From Stentor coeruleus (Eukaryota > Ciliophora > Heterotrichea > Heterotrichida > Stentoridae), in NCBI GenBank assembly GCA_001970955.1, contig MPUH01000065.1:1-64000 (forward strand): DNA of 64,000 nucleotides, in the 5' to 3' direction. The notes under the pieces were generated by a model, which worked only from the letters and a program-made list of their open reading frames with translations, did no database searches and was not told the DNA's origin. Positions 20,441 to 30,218 of this stretch are shown one piece after another; position 1 is the stretch's first letter, and every line of letters starts with the position of its first letter. The translations under genes and the position numbers were made by a program.

Positions 20441-22777
20441 ATGATGAACAAGCACAAAGTGTCACCTATTGACAGTTTCTCAAGTACAAACAGAGAAAAA
20501 CTCAGTAGAAAAATCCAAGAAGTTATTGACGGTAAAGCAATCGCAATCATTATGGCAATTGTGACAATCTGGGTACTCTTCGGTGATGATATCCGACTTC
20601 GAGCTACAAACAAATCATCTGACCAAGCTTTTTTCATCACATTCTTCATCTGCCTCTTACTATTTATCATAGAAATTATCGCTAACAGCATATTCATTCA
20701 TGATTACAAATTCTCATTTTTCTTTTGGCTTGATGTAGTTGCAACAATTTCTTTAGTCCCAGACATCCCTTTAATCCGTGATCCTTTTTTATTACTTTTT
20801 GGTGTAGAGTTATTTAAAGTTGATGTTGATTTCAATACTAGCGCAGTTAGAAATACAATATCAGAATCTTATATAGCACGAGGAATACAAACTATTCGAT
20901 ATATAAGACTTGTTCGTATTGTTAAATTATATAAATATTTCACAAAAAAAAGATCAGAAGATCCAAATACTCAGAACCCAACAAATAATATGGATGCAGA
21001 GTTGTTGGGGAAAAAACTTTCAGATATTACAACTAGAAGAGTTATTATTGGGGTATTGTTATTATTGTTATTATTACCGTTATTACAAGTGAATACTGTA
21101 GATAATGCGAAATATTATGGGTTACAACAGTTATATTGGGTTGGGTCAAGTGGACATTTAAGTGATTTAAATGGGCCGAATTTGAAGTATATGAATAATG
21201 ATGGGTGGAATAATATGATAGTACAATACTCAAAATGCAGTTATATTTCTGGAAACTCATATCCTTTATTATGGCTTTATATACCTAATCTAAATAACTC
21301 AGGTATAGTTGAAGATATTATTGAAGCATATGACCCAATTTCTGAAAATACTTGGACATCTCATAAAGAATGTTCAGGTAAAATTGTTTCAAGTGACTGT
21401 GAATATCGTAACGAAGAAATGAAAGTTGTTATCTATGGCCCATCAGATTGTCCAGAACCAGGGTGTAAAGATGTTAAAGCATTTGCTCGTTTCAACATGA
21501 AAGAATATAGCCAAGATCAAGCGGTAATGAGTATTCTCATAACAATATTTGTAGGAATAATCCTTGCAGTTGCTAGTATAACATTTGCCCGTGATACTAA
21601 AAAAATTGTCATAAAACCAGTAAACAAAATGGTGAAAACAATAAAAAACCTAGCAAAAGACCCTTTAAAAATCTCAGATGTTGTAGTAAGATCAGTTGTC
21701 CCAAGAGAGTCGATATTAGAAGAAACTATAGACAAAATCGGTATTTTGCTTAAAATAAACTTTGGCACCAGAGGTTCAATGATCATGTCTGAGTTATTAA
21801 CAGACACAGAAATCAACTTTAAAACAGAAGGAAAAAAAGATTCATATGTTATTGGGATAATAAAAATCCAAGATTCAGAACTTATTATCGACAGTCTTCA
21901 AGAAGAAGTTTTAGTTTTTATTAACAAAATCGCGAAAATTGTTCATACATGCAGTTCAAGGTGGGATGGACATATATGCAGAAATGATATGGGGAGTTTT
22001 CTTATAGTCTGGCCTGAATCTAAAGCTACAGAAGCTCTTTTTGCTATGATAAAAACTAGTGCTGAACTTCATAGGGCTACAGATATAATGGCTTATAAAT
22101 CAAATCCAAAAATCGTTGCAAGATTTCAAGACCAGTATGTTGTAAATATACATATGAGTTTACATATTGGAGAAATTATAGAAGGGGCAATTGGGTCGAA
22201 TATAAAAGTTATGCCTGATTATATAAGCCCAAGTATTAATCTAGGAAAAGCGATTCAGTCATTGAATATTATTTATGAGACAAATATTATAATGTCTGAT
22301 TCGTTTTATAATTGTCTTAACCCTAAAGCTCAGCAAGTATGTCGGAAAATTGATTGTATTATGTTGAAAAATGCTCCAGAAGCTTTTCATATATATACTT
22401 TTGATTTATCTGAAGTATCATTGCCTGATTTTAAGAGGATGAATATGAATGATGATGAATATAAAATAGAAAATAGGAAACCTGGTGATCCGATTATTAT
22501 TGGTATGGCGAATATGCAATGTGAAGTTTATCAGCTTTTTGGTATAGATAATGATATTTTGGGTATGCAGAAATGTATCCCAAGCTATTTTATTGGGCTT
22601 TTTAGTAATGGTTTAGATTTTTATTTTAAAGGACAATGGCAAGAATCAATACAGTATATTGAACAAGCTTTGGGTCTTAAACCAGGAGATGGTCCTTGTC
22701 TGTTGTTGAAAAAATATATGGAAGAATCGAATTCTAAAGCTCCGGATGGCTGGCCTGGATATAGACAAATAAACTAG
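20441..22777 (+). CDS. Voltage-sensor-like membrane protein with degenerate cyclase domain
   Basis: The 778-residue product begins with four hydrophobic segments (about 33-49, 62-86, 92-112, 145-166). The fourth carries basic residues at every third position (R147, R153, R156, R159, K162, K165), the hallmark of an S4 voltage sensor. A Leu-rich helix (201-217), a 140-residue probably extracytoplasmic domain with five cysteines (266, 311, 320, 337, 342), another helix (361-383), a HAMP-like linker and a class III nucleotidyl cyclase homology domain (about 466-680) follow. In the cyclase domain the first metal Asp position appears to be Lys475, the second is kept as Asp516, Asn600 is kept, and the transition-state Arg looks replaced by Ala604. 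It may be catalytically dead or need a partner. Ciliate and apicomplexan cyclases with fused ion-channel regions are known; no pore loop is visible here. Confidence 0.72.
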   Translation: MMNKHKVSPIDSFSSTNREKLSRKIQEVIDGKAIAIIMAIVTIWVLFGDDIRLRATNKSSDQAFFITFFICLLLFIIEIIANSIFIHDYKFSFFFWLDVVATISLVPDIPLIRDPFLLLFGVELFKVDVDFNTSAVRNTISESYIARGIQTIRYIRLVRIVKLYKYFTKKRSEDPNTQNPTNNMDAELLGKKLSDITTRRVIIGVLLLLLLLPLLQVNTVDNAKYYGLQQLYWVGSSGHLSDLNGPNLKYMNNDGWNNMIVQYSKCSYISGNSYPLLWLYIPNLNNSGIVEDIIEAYDPISENTWTSHKECSGKIVSSDCEYRNEEMKVVIYGPSDCPEPGCKDVKAFARFNMKEYSQDQAVMSILITIFVGIILAVASITFARDTKKIVIKPVNKMVKTIKNLAKDPLKISDVVVRSVVPRESILEETIDKIGILLKINFGTRGSMIMSELLTDTEINFKTEGKKDSYVIGIIKIQDSELIIDSLQEEVLVFINKIAKIVHTCSSRWDGHICRNDMGSFLIVWPESKATEALFAMIKTSAELHRATDIMAYKSNPKIVARFQDQYVVNIHMSLHIGEIIEGAIGSNIKVMPDYISPSINLGKAIQSLNIIYETNIIMSDSFYNCLNPKAQQVCRKIDCIMLKNAPEAFHIYTFDLSEVSLPDFKRMNMNDDEYKIENRKPGDPIIIGMANMQCEVYQLFGIDNDILGMQKCIPSYFIGLFSNGLDFYFKGQWQESIQYIEQALGLKPGDGPCLLLKKYMEESNSKAPDGWPGYRQIN

Positions 22778-23236
22778 ATTGAAATTAGGATTAAAGATTA
22801 TAGGAAAGAGTATAAAAGTTTAGGTTTTGTGAAAATTTTGATTGCTTTTATAGATGAGTAATAATAAATACTATGCAAAAAGAACCTTAAGTTTTTTTGG
22901 GTTGAATAACTTAGACTTGATAAGAGAGAATTAAAAGATAATTATATATTAGTTAAATAACTAGTTTATCATAAATTATAGATTTTTTTGTAAAACCTTA
23001 GAGCATTATGTTTGTGTATTTTTAACTAGTAATAAACTTATTTGCTTTAAAATACAACAAAGGTCTAAAGCTTAATAATACTTTTTAATAAACCATATAA
23101 TCTTTCTAAGCATTTTCAAACTAGAAAATATTATTAGTTTCCTTATAAGAGTATTTTATAGTCTTCAAATTTTATCTAATATTTTTAAGCAAATTAAAGG
23201 AAGATAATATAGTTCAATATAAAGTTTGTATATAAA
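22778..23236. other. 459-base spacer between + strand genes
   Basis: AT-rich spacer. The left half has more G and T (3' flank of the cyclase-like gene) and the right half more A, T and C (5' flank of the USP gene), ending in TATATAAA just before the ATG. I see no further feature. Confidence 0.5.
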
Positions 23237-26200
23237 ATGGATGCATTCTATTATAAGTTAGTTGAAGTAAGTGATAAAGGCTGGAACGTGGCTTTAGCTG
23301 ACAAAAATGATTGTGGCGACACTATCACAGTGTATCTAGAAAGTTTCGAATACCCTAAAACCTTCAAAAAAACTCAAGTGAAAAATTTTAGAACGAATAC
23401 CGAATGCTTAAAAGGGTCAGAAAAAATTATGAGCTTCGCTAACTTTATGAATTTCGAAAAAATCATAGAAATCATAGAAAACCTCGCTAATAGCATTACT
23501 GCAAACTCTTTAGATATCCCTCAAAATCTCCGTGGGTTTATTTACTTCGCATTTAATCAGATGATCGCTTTAGATTATTTCAAATACAAAAATTATCTTT
23601 TATCCTTTAGAAAAGTTATGGTTGAGCTTTTAAGACTATTTGAAAAATTGTATAGTGACAACTCACTAAATGGTATTCTACAAGAATGTGAACCTGAAGT
23701 ACTTGAAATGATGAGAATGATTCTTAACTTTCATCCAACATCTACATTTTTTTTTGGCCAGTTCGGAAATGATATTGAAGGGTATAATATGCAAAATACA
23801 CCTTTAGCATTTGTAGAATATATGAGAATAAGGTATTTACTGTTGGTAAATAATAATATTGATAATTGGTTAAAAGGAGGGAAATCATTACGCTTTACTT
23901 TAAGTTTAGGGATTATTACCAATATCAATAGTCAGATTATTGAGAGTCAGAAAAAAGAATGTTGCCAAAGATTGTACTATTTCCTTGATAAACATATTCT
24001 TAATCTTAACGAAGAGCAATCAAAGTTTTATAATGCCATTGAAATATCGAATTTATTTTTATGTTTAAATGATTCACTTGATGGGAATTTCGATATAAAT
24101 GCTGAGATAATTGGATATCATATTAGAGCTATTTACTTTGTGAAATCTATTAAGAGCAAAATTGAAATCATGCAGATCATCAACAATAGTTTATCTAAGT
24201 CAAATACTTATAATTGCCTTCAAAAAATGATGAGTATGAATTTTCATTTGATTGCTTTACAACACCAAGATCTTATTAAATATCTGACAGAATATTTTAG
24301 GAATTTAGTTAAAGTTAATTACAATCTTCATGAACTTATCATTCAAATGATTACCAATTGCCATGATCCTGAAACCTTATCAAAAATTATAGAACTTATT
24401 ATATTTATTCACGAAAAATTCGATTATTATTCTTTAGTTTCTTTTGAAGTGGAGTTTTTAAAGAAATGGAGTCCTAAGTTTTTTCAGCATTTTGTAGAAT
24501 TATGCCAAACAATAATCATAATGCAAAATGATTATAGTTTTGTAATAGAGAAAATTTATTCATGTGAATTTCTGAAACCAATTGAAAAAAGTATTCTTTG
24601 TGTTGAGATTATGAATAAACATGAAATGACTGACTTAAGACATGATTTTATTATAAAACTTTTAGGTGATTATACACCTAATTTTGTTGAAGATGTCCTT
24701 CATAAACTTTTGCTTATATCTGATATCCAGAAACTTTCTAAATTTCCAAATTTTATTGATAATTTGATAGACAAGATTTCATTAGCAAAAAACTCTTTGT
24801 TAATTCATTGCCTTTATACAAAAATAGATATTTTTGGTCCTTTAATTTCCCCTCACATTTTACTTTTGTATGAAAGAATTTATGACAAACCTGATTGTTT
24901 AAAAGTTTTTATTAATATTATAAAAAGAATTTCACATATAAATTTAGCAGAAGAACTTATTGTAAAAATATTCAAGTGCTTTAATAATGTGATGAGTGAA
25001 GATAATACTATTTTGTTTTTGAATTTGTTTTTATTGATAAACAAAGATAGTATTTATTATAATGGGAATATTAGTTCTGTGTTTAGAAAAGAAAAAAATT
25101 TAAAACATGAAGATTTACTTTTTAAAATGTTCTTTGATAAAAATATTTCAGAAAAATATAAAAAAGATTTTATAAATCTTATCATTTTATTAAACACTAA
25201 GTTTATTACTAGCTTACAGTGGACTAAAGATATTGTGAAAGGGTTTTTAAAAAGGCTTATGGAATGGAAAAATAATAAAAAAGTTTATCAGGTTATTGAG
25301 AATTTACATGGAAAAGATTATATAAATTTGATTAGTGGATTGAGTGTTGAAGAGGCTGAGGAATATATTTTAGCAAGTGAGCAATTAGGTTGTCATGGAA
25401 TAATGATTAAAATTTTTTATAATACGTTAGAAAACAGAAAGCCTTCTGATAAAATAGGAATTTTTATAGAAGAAATTGATCTTTTAAAGAAGTTAAATGT
25501 TAGCGTAGAAAGTGAAGCCACACTTTTATACTATCTCTGCAATCTTGAAACATATGAAATTGTAGATCTAAAAAAATTTCCTCTGGATTTAATATTTCAG
25601 CAAACATCCCGCTTCATAACTCCTCTAACAGCTCAAATTTTTGTAAGACTATATTGTAAACACTATCAGAAAGAATTATCATGCATCAATAAACTTTTAA
25701 CAAATGAAAGTGAATTTTTCTATAAAATAATTGAAGAAAGTATTAAATCATGCAAAATAAGCGATTCAGAAGAGAAGCAAGATCTTTGCCATGAAGATTT
25801 TATCTTATATCTTTGTAAGTTTTTATGTAAAAAACCAACTATAAGCAAATTAATTGAAAACATTTTTTACAATTTGCTAACTAATGGGAGTTTGTCATTT
25901 TTAAATTTAGTAGAGATACTGAGTAAAGTGATGCATGAAGATAATTACGACCTAATGCCTATTATAAAAAATCTAAACTCTGAAGGATTTAAAAGCATTT
26001 GTTTAAGTATTGAAGTGAAAGCAAATCTGAAAACTATTTTGAAACTAGAGAATTTATTTATTTCTTCATCAATTGTTGACTCATTACCATTAATTGAAAG
26101 CAACAATCCAGATTATTCTTGGTTTATATATAAACTTTGTAAGTACAAATATCTTCAGATTTCAGTAGTGCAATTAATACAAAACTTATTTGATCTAAAG

Positions 26201-28534
26201 CTAAATCCCGATAAATCCATTTCCCCTCCTATAATACAAGATCCTTCATTAAGAAAACTAGCGCTAAAAATAGCATCTTTAAATAAGAATTTATGTATTG
26301 AAATAGTTGAACATAAATATAAATCATTTTTACAAGATTATTCCACAAAGTTAATAAAATCTCAATCGTATATAGAAAGATATGATTTAAATGAACTTAA
26401 AGGTCTTAAGAATTTCGGATCAACTTGTTATATAAATTCTACTTTCCAACTTTTATACAGTGAGCCAGCTTTAAGAAAATGTATCCAAGCTTCTCAAACT
26501 GAAGAGCAGCCATCAAAAGCTTTATCATATATTTTTAATAAACTGACTTATTCATGTATGAAAAATATTAAAACAAGATATTTTTTAAAAGAATTCAAAA
26601 ACTATGATGGAGAAGAAGTAAATTCATGCCTTCAAATGGATGCTGAAGAATTTTTTACGAATCTTATGTATCAAATAGAAAATCAAGATACAGGGAAAAT
26701 TATTAAAAAAATTTCAACTTCGCATAAACAAACTACTAAATGCAGTGAATGCAATCAATCAAGCTCTAATTTTACTAATAATTTTATTACTCCTATTGAA
26801 ATTGAAGGAATAACGGATATTCATGAAGCTATTGAAGGGTTTAAGAAAAAAGAAATTTTGTATGGAGATAATCAATTTTATTGTCATCATTGCTTAAAAA
26901 AAGTTGATGCAGAAAAAAGCACTGAGTTGGATAAATTGCCTGAGTTTTTGTTGTTGAGCTTGAAGAGGTTTAAGTATGATGTTGCTAGTCAGCAAATGAA
27001 AAAAATTATGAGTAAATGTGCTTTACTAGACAAAATGACTTTATCAACTAATACTTATGAGCTTTCAGGTTTTATTTTGCATATTGGAAATGATTTTGGT
27101 GGCCATTACGTTACTGTTTCAAAACGCAATGATATATGGTATTTATTCAATGATGAAATTATTACTAAGCTTAACGATTTCAACCCTGAAGATTTATCAT
27201 CATCTGATAATCCTACACTTTCAAACCCTTCAGCAACACCTTACATTATCTTATACAAGGTAACTAATTTTACACAAACTATTAATTGGAAGAAATATAA
27301 TTCAGAATGCAGTGAAAATATAAAAAATAAAAATACGCAAGTTATTAACTTCAACTTATTCTATAATACTGATTTTAGATGCTTTTTAACAAAACTTATT
27401 GAAAAAAATATTTCTCTTGCTCTTGATGTTTATATATCAGGGTATGTTTACTTTGTACCACCTAATGAAGTTTTTATGAATAAAATTTACATTCGATTTT
27501 TGGATTCTTTGATGAACAGCCCAACTATCAAAGGAGAAACTATTAATTTCATTTTAAAAAAAGATGAAAACATTGTTAAAATTTTAACTGGGAAATTCAA
27601 TAATGCACATAAATTTATGATTGTTAATATAATCGAAAAATCTTTTAGCCCAGAAGTATATTATAAGGTAAACAATTTTATTTCATCATTATTTTCTCTT
27701 TTTTGCTATAACCACACGCAATATAACATGACTTATATTATAAAACTGATTGTAAGATTTTTGGAAAAGAATCAAACTTCAAATTCAACTTATAAACAGC
27801 TAATGATGCAATATTTTTATTCTCAAAAAATAGATGGAATTACAAAATATTCTATTAATTCAGGGGATTTTAGTGGAACAAACTTCAAAGAATTCTTTAA
27901 ATATATTCTAAATAACTATGAGCAGATTCATGAAATTTCAAATATGCTTAATCTTGAATATTTTGATGGTTATTGTTTTAATTTTCCCACACTTAAAAAT
28001 ATGAAAAAATTCGGTAGAATCATGGGGAAATTTTATACAAAAGACCTGGAAAGTATGAATTTTTATATTCGATCATTATCGAAAATCAATGTTAATCATT
28101 GGGAGAGTTTATTTATAGATATGCTAAAATCAATTGAAAATCCTAATATTTTTTATTCTGATAATGTTATTGAGTATATAATTACCTCTATTGAGCATTT
28201 GAAATCTCCTAGTTTTATCGAGAAAATTATCAATATTATAAAATTCAAAGATGCTGTAGAAATTTCTCTAAGGGATAGGCTCATCAGAAGAATCGAAAAC
28301 GCAATTTCCAATTTAGTTTCTAACAAAAATGCTTCAAATCCACCGAATTTATTTTTATTATATAAAAACTGTTATGAAGGCATTGATATTTTAAAAAAAA
28401 ATGTGAGGGAAAATAACAAGAAAGAAAGCTGTGAAGAAGGAAGGACTTTTAAAGGGGGATTTGTTATCTTAAGGTACGAAAAACTAGCTTTACTCAACTA
28501 TACGGAAGAAACCAAGTTAATATTTTTAGATTAG
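23237..28534 (+). CDS. Giant ubiquitin-specific protease (USP family)
   Basis: The product has 1765 residues. The catalytic core (about 1055-1330) begins with the Cys box G-L-K-N-F-G-S-T-C-Y-I-N-S, nucleophile Cys1064, and ends with the His box G-G-H-Y-V-T-V, His1290, followed by W-Y-L-F-N-D carrying the third catalytic position. Between them, two C-x2-C pairs (K-C-S-E-C and Y-C-H-H-C) form the usual zinc ribbon, and L-L-L-S-L-K-R-F matches the USP fold. All key residues are present, so it should be an active cysteine deubiquitinase. About 1050 helical, armadillo-like residues precede the core and 430 follow, the architecture of USP9X, USP24 and USP34 in shorter form. I cannot assign a single orthologue. 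It is the longest gene in the window and is followed only 39 bases later by the next gene. Confidence 0.92.
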   Translation: MDAFYYKLVEVSDKGWNVALADKNDCGDTITVYLESFEYPKTFKKTQVKNFRTNTECLKGSEKIMSFANFMNFEKIIEIIENLANSITANSLDIPQNLRGFIYFAFNQMIALDYFKYKNYLLSFRKVMVELLRLFEKLYSDNSLNGILQECEPEVLEMMRMILNFHPTSTFFFGQFGNDIEGYNMQNTPLAFVEYMRIRYLLLVNNNIDNWLKGGKSLRFTLSLGIITNINSQIIESQKKECCQRLYYFLDKHILNLNEEQSKFYNAIEISNLFLCLNDSLDGNFDINAEIIGYHIRAIYFVKSIKSKIEIMQIINNSLSKSNTYNCLQKMMSMNFHLIALQHQDLIKYLTEYFRNLVKVNYNLHELIIQMITNCHDPETLSKIIELIIFIHEKFDYYSLVSFEVEFLKKWSPKFFQHFVELCQTIIIMQNDYSFVIEKIYSCEFLKPIEKSILCVEIMNKHEMTDLRHDFIIKLLGDYTPNFVEDVLHKLLLISDIQKLSKFPNFIDNLIDKISLAKNSLLIHCLYTKIDIFGPLISPHILLLYERIYDKPDCLKVFINIIKRISHINLAEELIVKIFKCFNNVMSEDNTILFLNLFLLINKDSIYYNGNISSVFRKEKNLKHEDLLFKMFFDKNISEKYKKDFINLIILLNTKFITSLQWTKDIVKGFLKRLMEWKNNKKVYQVIENLHGKDYINLISGLSVEEAEEYILASEQLGCHGIMIKIFYNTLENRKPSDKIGIFIEEIDLLKKLNVSVESEATLLYYLCNLETYEIVDLKKFPLDLIFQQTSRFITPLTAQIFVRLYCKHYQKELSCINKLLTNESEFFYKIIEESIKSCKISDSEEKQDLCHEDFILYLCKFLCKKPTISKLIENIFYNLLTNGSLSFLNLVEILSKVMHEDNYDLMPIIKNLNSEGFKSICLSIEVKANLKTILKLENLFISSSIVDSLPLIESNNPDYSWFIYKLCKYKYLQISVVQLIQNLFDLKLNPDKSISPPIIQDPSLRKLALKIASLNKNLCIEIVEHKYKSFLQDYSTKLIKSQSYIERYDLNELKGLKNFGSTCYINSTFQLLYSEPALRKCIQASQTEEQPSKALSYIFNKLTYSCMKNIKTRYFLKEFKNYDGEEVNSCLQMDAEEFFTNLMYQIENQDTGKIIKKISTSHKQTTKCSECNQSSSNFTNNFITPIEIEGITDIHEAIEGFKKKEILYGDNQFYCHHCLKKVDAEKSTELDKLPEFLLLSLKRFKYDVASQQMKKIMSKCALLDKMTLSTNTYELSGFILHIGNDFGGHYVTVSKRNDIWYLFNDEIITKLNDFNPEDLSSSDNPTLSNPSATPYIILYKVTNFTQTINWKKYNSECSENIKNKNTQVINFNLFYNTDFRCFLTKLIEKNISLALDVYISGYVYFVPPNEVFMNKIYIRFLDSLMNSPTIKGETINFILKKDENIVKILTGKFNNAHKFMIVNIIEKSFSPEVYYKVNNFISSLFSLFCYNHTQYNMTYIIKLIVRFLEKNQTSNSTYKQLMMQYFYSQKIDGITKYSINSGDFSGTNFKEFFKYILNNYEQIHEISNMLNLEYFDGYCFNFPTLKNMKKFGRIMGKFYTKDLESMNFYIRSLSKINVNHWESLFIDMLKSIENPNIFYSDNVIEYIITSIEHLKSPSFIEKIINIIKFKDAVEISLRDRLIRRIENAISNLVSNKNASNPPNLFLLYKNCYEGIDILKKNVRENNKKESCEEGRTFKGGFVILRYEKLALLNYTEETKLIFLD

Positions 28535-28573
28535 TTTAGTTTCATATCAAATAATCGTCATTCATATATATAA

Positions 28574-29884
28574 ATGTCATTCTCAATAACCCCACGAGTC
28601 CAAACATCTTGTATGTGTCATACAATGCGTTCTCGTATCAGTGACATAAAAACCCGTACAGAGCAACGTCGCTACATTTATGACTCCATTACCAACAAAT
28701 ACGGTAAAAATTCCAACATCCAAAGTCTTCTTCTACATCTCTTCCGTGAAAACGAAAACAAAGACTTATCTCTTTCATACGTAGAAAAATTCTTACAAAA
28801 AAAACTCTCCAAACCCTTAAAACCAGCATCATCTAGTAAAGAACTACCTAAAATTCATAAACCAAGAAACTCCATACAACATACTCAAGAAAAACTAAGT
28901 GAAAATGAAGAAGGCCAATGGGCAAGTATTATAAAACTAGACACCCAACAGTTTTTACAAGATGAAATAAATCGAATCAAAAGAGAAAAAGATAACAAAG
29001 CTAAACTTAAACGTGAATTAGATAAACAAGTCACTGAAAAACAAAAAAAACTTAGAGAAGAAGCTTTAGGAACTGAGACTTATGATGAACATCAAAAAAA
29101 ATTCATCACAACCATGACTGAAAAAGATAAAAAACATGAAGCTGAGAAAAAAAACAGACTGAAATTTGAAAAGAAAATGCTTGATGACTATTATAAAGAA
29201 GTGCAAAATAGAAAAAGGCTTGAAATGGAAAAAGATAGGGAATACGAAGAGAAGTTTATTAAGAAAATTAAAGATGACTTGAAATCAGAAGAAATCAATA
29301 AAAAAAACAAGAAAGATGAGGTAAAAAAAGTGTCTATGAATATTATAAAAGAATATGAGGAACAAAAAAAACAACACTTTGCTAATAAAGAAAAAGAAAA
29401 ACAGCAAGAAATTGTCATAATGCAAGAGTATACAAAAATGCTTGATCATCAAGAACAAGATAGGATAAATTTTGCTAAACTACGTGAGTCGTCAATTCAT
29501 TCAGATAAAAACCCAAAATCTTTACAAGTGATTTTAGAGAAAAATAATAGGAATTTGAATGATGATTTTGAATTGTATAGGATGATGGCGGAGACTGAGA
29601 GAAAAGCTAGAATACAGGATGATATGGAAAGGAAAAATAAAGTTTTACAACAAAAGGAGTTGAGAAAGTTTTATGATGGGCAGGTTAGTGATAAGATTAA
29701 GAAAAAAATAAATGAAGAAAATACTGAGAGGGAAGTTGCTAATGCTATGAAAAAAGAAAATGATGAGTTTAGTAAGTATCAAGATATCAGATTTAAGAAA
29801 GAAAGGATTATTAAACAGAACCATGCGGAATATCTTAAGTTTCAAATGAAGTCAAGACCTTATCAACTTTTAGATACAGTCTAA
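28574..29884 (+). CDS. Charged coiled-coil (trichohyalin-like) protein
   Basis: The product has 436 residues. The first 60 include a Cys-x-Cys pair and several Arg-rich turns. Residues about 125-430 are a nearly continuous single-helix or coiled-coil region with alternating K/R and E/D, in the style of the trichohyalin-plectin-homology proteins found inside doublet microtubules (CFAP45, CFAP53, MNS1 group). The pattern is too generic to assign a member. The gene lies 39 bases after the USP stop on the same strand with ATATATATAA directly before its ATG, and converges on PRP17. A microtubule inner protein is a fair hypothesis for a ciliate but is not shown by the sequence. Confidence 0.75.
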   Translation: MSFSITPRVQTSCMCHTMRSRISDIKTRTEQRRYIYDSITNKYGKNSNIQSLLLHLFRENENKDLSLSYVEKFLQKKLSKPLKPASSSKELPKIHKPRNSIQHTQEKLSENEEGQWASIIKLDTQQFLQDEINRIKREKDNKAKLKRELDKQVTEKQKKLREEALGTETYDEHQKKFITTMTEKDKKHEAEKKNRLKFEKKMLDDYYKEVQNRKRLEMEKDREYEEKFIKKIKDDLKSEEINKKNKKDEVKKVSMNIIKEYEEQKKQHFANKEKEKQQEIVIMQEYTKMLDHQEQDRINFAKLRESSIHSDKNPKSLQVILEKNNRNLNDDFELYRMMAETERKARIQDDMERKNKVLQQKELRKFYDGQVSDKIKKKINEENTEREVANAMKKENDEFSKYQDIRFKKERIIKQNHAEYLKFQMKSRPYQLLDTV

Positions 29885-30218
29885 TTAGGTTATATACCTA
29901 AGATTATATAAGATTTCAATATAAAAAATAGTTGGGTTTTATAAATAAAATAGGTTAAGTTTAATCTAGGTATAAAAGATAAAAGTTTATATAGTAAACT
30001 AATACAAACCATCATAATCTATTATCTTCAATAACCATATGCATATATAATATTTTTTTTTCTAATCCTCTTAACTACCACTCGCATCTCTCTATCCATA
30101 TCTCACAATTTTATCACTCTAAAATCTAATCATAAAATCATCATAAAAAAAAAGCAAAATTCATAAATATTCTCTAATGCACTTACTATAATGCTTCTTC
30201 TCTCTTCAAGTATTCTAA
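29885..30218. other. Convergent 3' spacer, 334 bases
   Basis: Spacer between the 3' ends of a + gene and PRP17 (-). It has G/T-rich sequence on the left and C/A/T-rich sequence on the right, mirroring the two 3' flanks. No repeat, RNA gene or terminator motif is recognisable. Confidence 0.5.
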
